NCBI GenBank assembly: GCA_012517355.1
Contig: JAAYVD010000033.1
Location: 1-40,393, forward strand
Source: Candidatus Rifleibacteriota bacterium
GTDB lineage: Bacteria > Muiribacteriota > Ozemobacteria > Ozemobacterales > Ozemobacteraceae
Direction: 5' to 3'
DNA: 40,393 nucleotides
Part shown: in pieces, positions 37,488-40,393 of the stretch
Position numbering within the stretch: position 1 is the first letter of the stretch
How the letters are laid out: the number at the start of each line of letters is the position of its first letter
Notes under the pieces: model-generated
Told to the model about the DNA's origin: nothing
What the model saw: only the letters and a program-made list of their open reading frames with translations
Databases searched by the model: none
Program-made: the position numbers and the translations under genes

Positions 37488-39863
37488 ATGAAACGCCTGC
37501 ATCTGCTCCCAATCCTCCTTCTGGTCGCCCTGACCACCCTCGGCGGCTCGGGGGTGTTCGCCGGCGCCCAGTTCGAGGCCACTTCCAACGGCATCCTGTA
37601 CGTGGTCCGCAACGATGCCGGCCAGGTGGTCCAGGCCGTCCGGCCGAGTTACGACCCGAATACGGGACGCTACTACGTCCGCGACGAGAACCAGCGGGTG
37701 ATCGCCCAGCAGCTTCCGGCCGAGGCGGCGATGACCCAGATCAAGCTCGTCACGCCCGTCGACGGCAGCACCCACAACGTCCGCACCAAGGACTGCATGG
37801 GCAATTCCGTTCCCGTCCTGAAGGAGCTTTCCTCGAACGATCCGCGGTATGCCCAGCTGGCCAACTACATCAACAACGACGCCGGCCTGAAACAGGTCGT
37901 GGCCATGCAGGTGCAGGCCCGCGACACCAAGATCAATGCCCTGCAGCGCCAGGTGGCGGCCGGCACCAAGGATCAGGCCCTGGCCAACTGGTTGACGAAC
38001 GACCTGAAGAAGCCCATCTACCTGGAGGTCGGCGATTCCGGATCGATCTACCACGACTCCCGGGGCTTCGTGCTGGCCGAGAAGTCGGCCAATGGGCAGG
38101 TGTCCTATCGCGACAACTCCCACGCCAACCGGCTCGTCATCCCCGCCAACAGTGAAGCCTTCAACGGCGGCATGGACGACTCCTCGGCCGCCTCGGTCAT
38201 GGCCCACGAGGTCGGGCACATGATCATGGACCAGACCTACGAGACCCCCAATTACCCCAAGACGAACTACGCCGGCCCCCACTCCAAGGACTCCGTCACC
38301 GACGAGGGGTTCGCCATCTCCGAAGGGTGGGCCGAGGCCGTCGAGACCATCGCCAACAAGGACCGCCTCGATTCCGGCACCTCCTGGCGGCTGCAGAGCC
38401 AGAAGAACATCGTCGACAACAAGTACATCTTCAAGAACCAGGGGGTGGTCGAGGGGGTCAACGACGGCATCCTGAAGACCGGTTCCCAGCAGTTGTCGAC
38501 CGAAGGCGTGAACGCCTCGCTGTTCTACAAGATGCTCACCGACAACCACATCCAGGCCCCGTATTCGAAGGTGCTGCAGGTCTTCGAGCAGACCAAACCC
38601 CAGACCTACCGCGACTTCCTGGGCAACTACATGCAGATGTACCCGGAAGACCGCAGCTACGTCATCAAGTCCTTCCTCGAGAACACCAAGTACACCACCG
38701 TCGACCCCTCGGCCACGGCGCGTTACAAGGCGCTCCACGATGCCCAGGTGGCGGTGGAGAACGCGGGCGACAGCGCGAGCCGTGCCCAGCTGCAGGCTGA
38801 ATACCAGGCCAAACTGTCGGAATACAACCAGTGGAAGGACCAGCTCTACAAGCAGGCGGTGGTCGACGGAGACATCGACCGGGCCGTCGGCAGCCGGGGT
38901 GAGGTGGCCGCCAGCGCCGGCTATTCCAACGATACCGACAAGCAGTTCCGGGCGGCCAAGCTGAGCGAGACCCTGCTGCGCGGCAAGAAGGCCCTGGGCG
39001 TCGGCCTGGAACGGGCTGCCGACTCGATCAAGCAGTCGTTCAGCGTGAAGAACGTGGCGATCACGGCCGGCACCACGATCGCCATGAACCTGGCCAACCA
39101 GATCTTCACCGGCGAGAAGGTCAGCCTGAAGAAGGCCTTCCAGTCGGTGGCCTCGATGCAGTTCGTCGGCAACGTGGTCGGGTCGTCCCTCGGGGCGGCC
39201 ACCGGCCACGTCATCGCCCCGCTCATCCAGACCTTCGTGCCCATTCCCATCGTTGGGGCGATCGCCGGTTCGCTCCTGCCCACCCTGACCTCGATCATCG
39301 GCGGCCAGGTCGGCAGCAACCTGGGGGCGGGCGCCTCGTTCAAGGCCGCGTTGAAGGCCCTCGACCCGGTGGCCATCGCCGGCCAGGCGGTCGGATCGAC
39401 CCTTGGGGCCATGCTGGGGTCGATGATCCCCATCCCCTACGTCGGCACCATGCTGGGTGGCATGATCGGCGGCATTCTGGGCGAGAAGCTGTTCACCGGA
39501 ATCGCCAAGCTGTTCGGGCGCGACAAGAAGGGCGAACCCGCCGCCCAGAGCACGACGGTGGCCATGCCGGTCGGCCAGTCGTTCTCGGGCTACGTGCAGA
39601 CCGCCGACCAGGGGGTCTCGATCAGGACCCCGTCCGGCCAGGACCCCGCCTCGCTGCGGATCCCGGCGAGGGACGACTGCGTGCCGGTGGCGAAGATGAT
39701 CCCCCAGACCCGGGCCCTGAAGGAGAAATACGAGAGCCTGTATTCGGCCTACGTGCAGGCGCTGGGCGCCGGCAACCAGGCCCAGGCCCAGCAGATCCTG
39801 AAGGAATACATCCCCATCCGCGACCGCTACCGGGCGGCGCTCAGCGCCTACATCAAGCGGTAG
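37488..39863 (+). CDS. Secreted zincin-like protein with glycine-zipper membrane region
   Basis: 791 residues, start ATG 37488 after CCGGAGG. Signal peptide about 1-26. The zinc motif HEVGH is at 240-244 (MAHEVGHMIMDQTY) with a possible third ligand Glu in SEGWAEAVE (278-286). A helical coiled-coil stretch spans about 410-460. Then come Gly/Ala-rich hydrophobic segments at about 525-540, 559-612 and 628-668 (GSSLGAATG, VPIPIVGAIAG, GGQVGSNLGAG, then GSTLGAMLGSMIPIPYVGTMLGGMIGGILG), two related glycine-zipper blocks sharing IPIxxVG. Glycine zippers occur in pore-forming and membrane-inserting proteins. The C-terminus (about 740-791) is a helical hairpin. No family is recognised; a membrane-active protease or toxin is one reading, a self-processing envelope protein another. 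Confidence 0.87.
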   Translation: MKRLHLLPILLLVALTTLGGSGVFAGAQFEATSNGILYVVRNDAGQVVQAVRPSYDPNTGRYYVRDENQRVIAQQLPAEAAMTQIKLVTPVDGSTHNVRTKDCMGNSVPVLKELSSNDPRYAQLANYINNDAGLKQVVAMQVQARDTKINALQRQVAAGTKDQALANWLTNDLKKPIYLEVGDSGSIYHDSRGFVLAEKSANGQVSYRDNSHANRLVIPANSEAFNGGMDDSSAASVMAHEVGHMIMDQTYETPNYPKTNYAGPHSKDSVTDEGFAISEGWAEAVETIANKDRLDSGTSWRLQSQKNIVDNKYIFKNQGVVEGVNDGILKTGSQQLSTEGVNASLFYKMLTDNHIQAPYSKVLQVFEQTKPQTYRDFLGNYMQMYPEDRSYVIKSFLENTKYTTVDPSATARYKALHDAQVAVENAGDSASRAQLQAEYQAKLSEYNQWKDQLYKQAVVDGDIDRAVGSRGEVAASAGYSNDTDKQFRAAKLSETLLRGKKALGVGLERAADSIKQSFSVKNVAITAGTTIAMNLANQIFTGEKVSLKKAFQSVASMQFVGNVVGSSLGAATGHVIAPLIQTFVPIPIVGAIAGSLLPTLTSIIGGQVGSNLGAGASFKAALKALDPVAIAGQAVGSTLGAMLGSMIPIPYVGTMLGGMIGGILGEKLFTGIAKLFGRDKKGEPAAQSTTVAMPVGQSFSGYVQTADQGVSIRTPSGQDPASLRIPARDDCVPVAKMIPQTRALKEKYESLYSAYVQALGAGNQAQAQQILKEYIPIRDRYRAALSAYIKR

Positions 39864-39890
39864 GCGAACCCCCTTCCCGACCTCTCACGG

Positions 39891-39920
39891 CTCCCCGCTC
39901 CGGCGGGGAGTTTCCGTTTT
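39891..39920 (+). terminator. Rho-independent terminator with UNCG-type loop
   Basis: CTCCCCGC (39891-39898), loop TCCG, GCGGGGAG (39903-39910), then TTTCCGTTTT. The C(UCCG)G tetraloop is especially stable. It lies 28 bases after the HEVGH protein stop. Confidence 0.9.
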
Positions 39921-40393
39921 CGGCCGCACGCTCAGGGGAGGCTCCGACCGAAGCAGCGTGGAAACGAAGATGCCGAGCAAGGAAGAAGGAGAAGGGATGA
40001 TTCAAAGGACAAACTGAAATGGCGGAGGAATGCAGAGGGGAAATGAAGATTGAAGTGAGAGGGAAGGGAGACGAACTGGAGAAGAACGGGAGACGAACTG
40101 GAGAAGAACGGGAGAAGAACGGGAGACGGAATGAATGAAGGAAGGCAGGAGAAAGGCAGGAGAAAGGAAAAGAAGGGCCAAAGGGGAAGGGGGAGAAGGG
40201 GCGAGTGGGGATCAAAAATTCCGGGAGGGATCGAAAGATGCTGGCGAGGAGAAAAGAGGCTGGATGGTGCTCTCCCCGTCGCCAGTTTCTCCCCTTCTCC
40301 TCTATCCTTTTTCCGTTGTTTTCCGTCGTCCTAAAGGAATCGTGTCATCCGGCGGGATGAAGATCTTCGCTCTCCCTTTCCCCAGTTTCTCCC
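39921..40393. other. Polypurine then polypyrimidine intergenic DNA
   Basis: No gene is supported. About 39950-40260 is strongly purine-rich on the plus strand; from about 40270 to the window end it is pyrimidine-rich. A short frame at 40131-40334 is low complexity. Confidence 0.65.
40066..40126. repeat. 22-bp purine tandem repeat
   Basis: GGGAGACGAACTGGAGAAGAAC occurs twice (40066-40087, 40088-40109), followed by an 11-base half unit GGGAGAAGAAC and a partial GGGAGACGGAA. A further 11-base tandem, GCAGGAGAAAG, follows near 40144-40166. Confidence 0.85.

Noticed and set aside
1-40393. tRNA or rRNA genes
   Set aside because: I saw no cloverleaf with a T-loop GTTCGA-type block and no rRNA-like conserved stretch; this was by eye, not by a covariance scan.

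Overview
The window is about 40 kb of high-GC bacterial chromosome, roughly two-thirds G+C by eye. It is densely coded, with 27 protein genes I can support and no rRNA, tRNA, CRISPR array, integrase or intact transposase. The envelope looks diderm: there are lipoproteins, secreted zinc proteases, signal peptides and an OPT transporter. The mix of HEAT-repeat proteins (one fused to a class III cyclase), very long TPR proteins, DivIVA, DUF167, ComB-like and T2SS-ATPase-like proteins suggests a deep-branching, poorly cultured phylum. Candidatus Riflebacteria/Ozemobacteria is my guess, from gene style only; no marker gene settles it.

Layout. 1-391: polypyrimidine 100-bp tandem repeat. 392-3138 (+): ECF sigma factor, zinc-finger/HTH protein and a GspF-GspE fusion ATPase, one operon. 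3440-5629 (-): thioredoxin-like protein and a secreted PLD enzyme. 6054-7447 (+): 39-aa membrane peptide, MerR regulator, ComB-like phosphatase. 7583-12758 (-): XdhC, membrane protein, PhnD-like lipoprotein, HAMP-cyclase-HEAT receptor. 13123-14202 (+): cyanophycinase-like S51 peptidase. 14357-17840 (-): RDD-like membrane protein, HEAT protein, TPR-ankyrin protein. 18029-20565 (+): orphan DNA methyltransferase, DivIVA, DUF167, coiled-coil membrane protein. 21044-23321 (+): zinc phospholipase C-like protein and M16 peptidase. 23456-33261 (-): giant TPR protein, HEAT protein, OPT transporter. 33615-37315 (-): secreted HEFVH metalloprotease and a TPR lipoprotein. 37488-39863 (+): secreted HEVGH protein with a glycine-zipper membrane region. 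39891-40393: strong terminator, then polypurine/polypyrimidine DNA.

The genes read as envelope and signalling functions rather than one pathway. Three units look like compact regulatory modules: sigma/ZAS-HTH/ATPase, PhnD-like lipoprotein with a cyclase receptor, and the MerR cluster with a 14-bp palindrome upstream. The most unusual non-coding signal is an 81-bp repeat, present as tandem pairs just upstream of two unrelated secreted-protein genes (5780-5941 and 33300-33442), with a possible diverged third copy at 26003-26081. At both strong loci a TATCAT -10-like element lies just upstream of the repeats.
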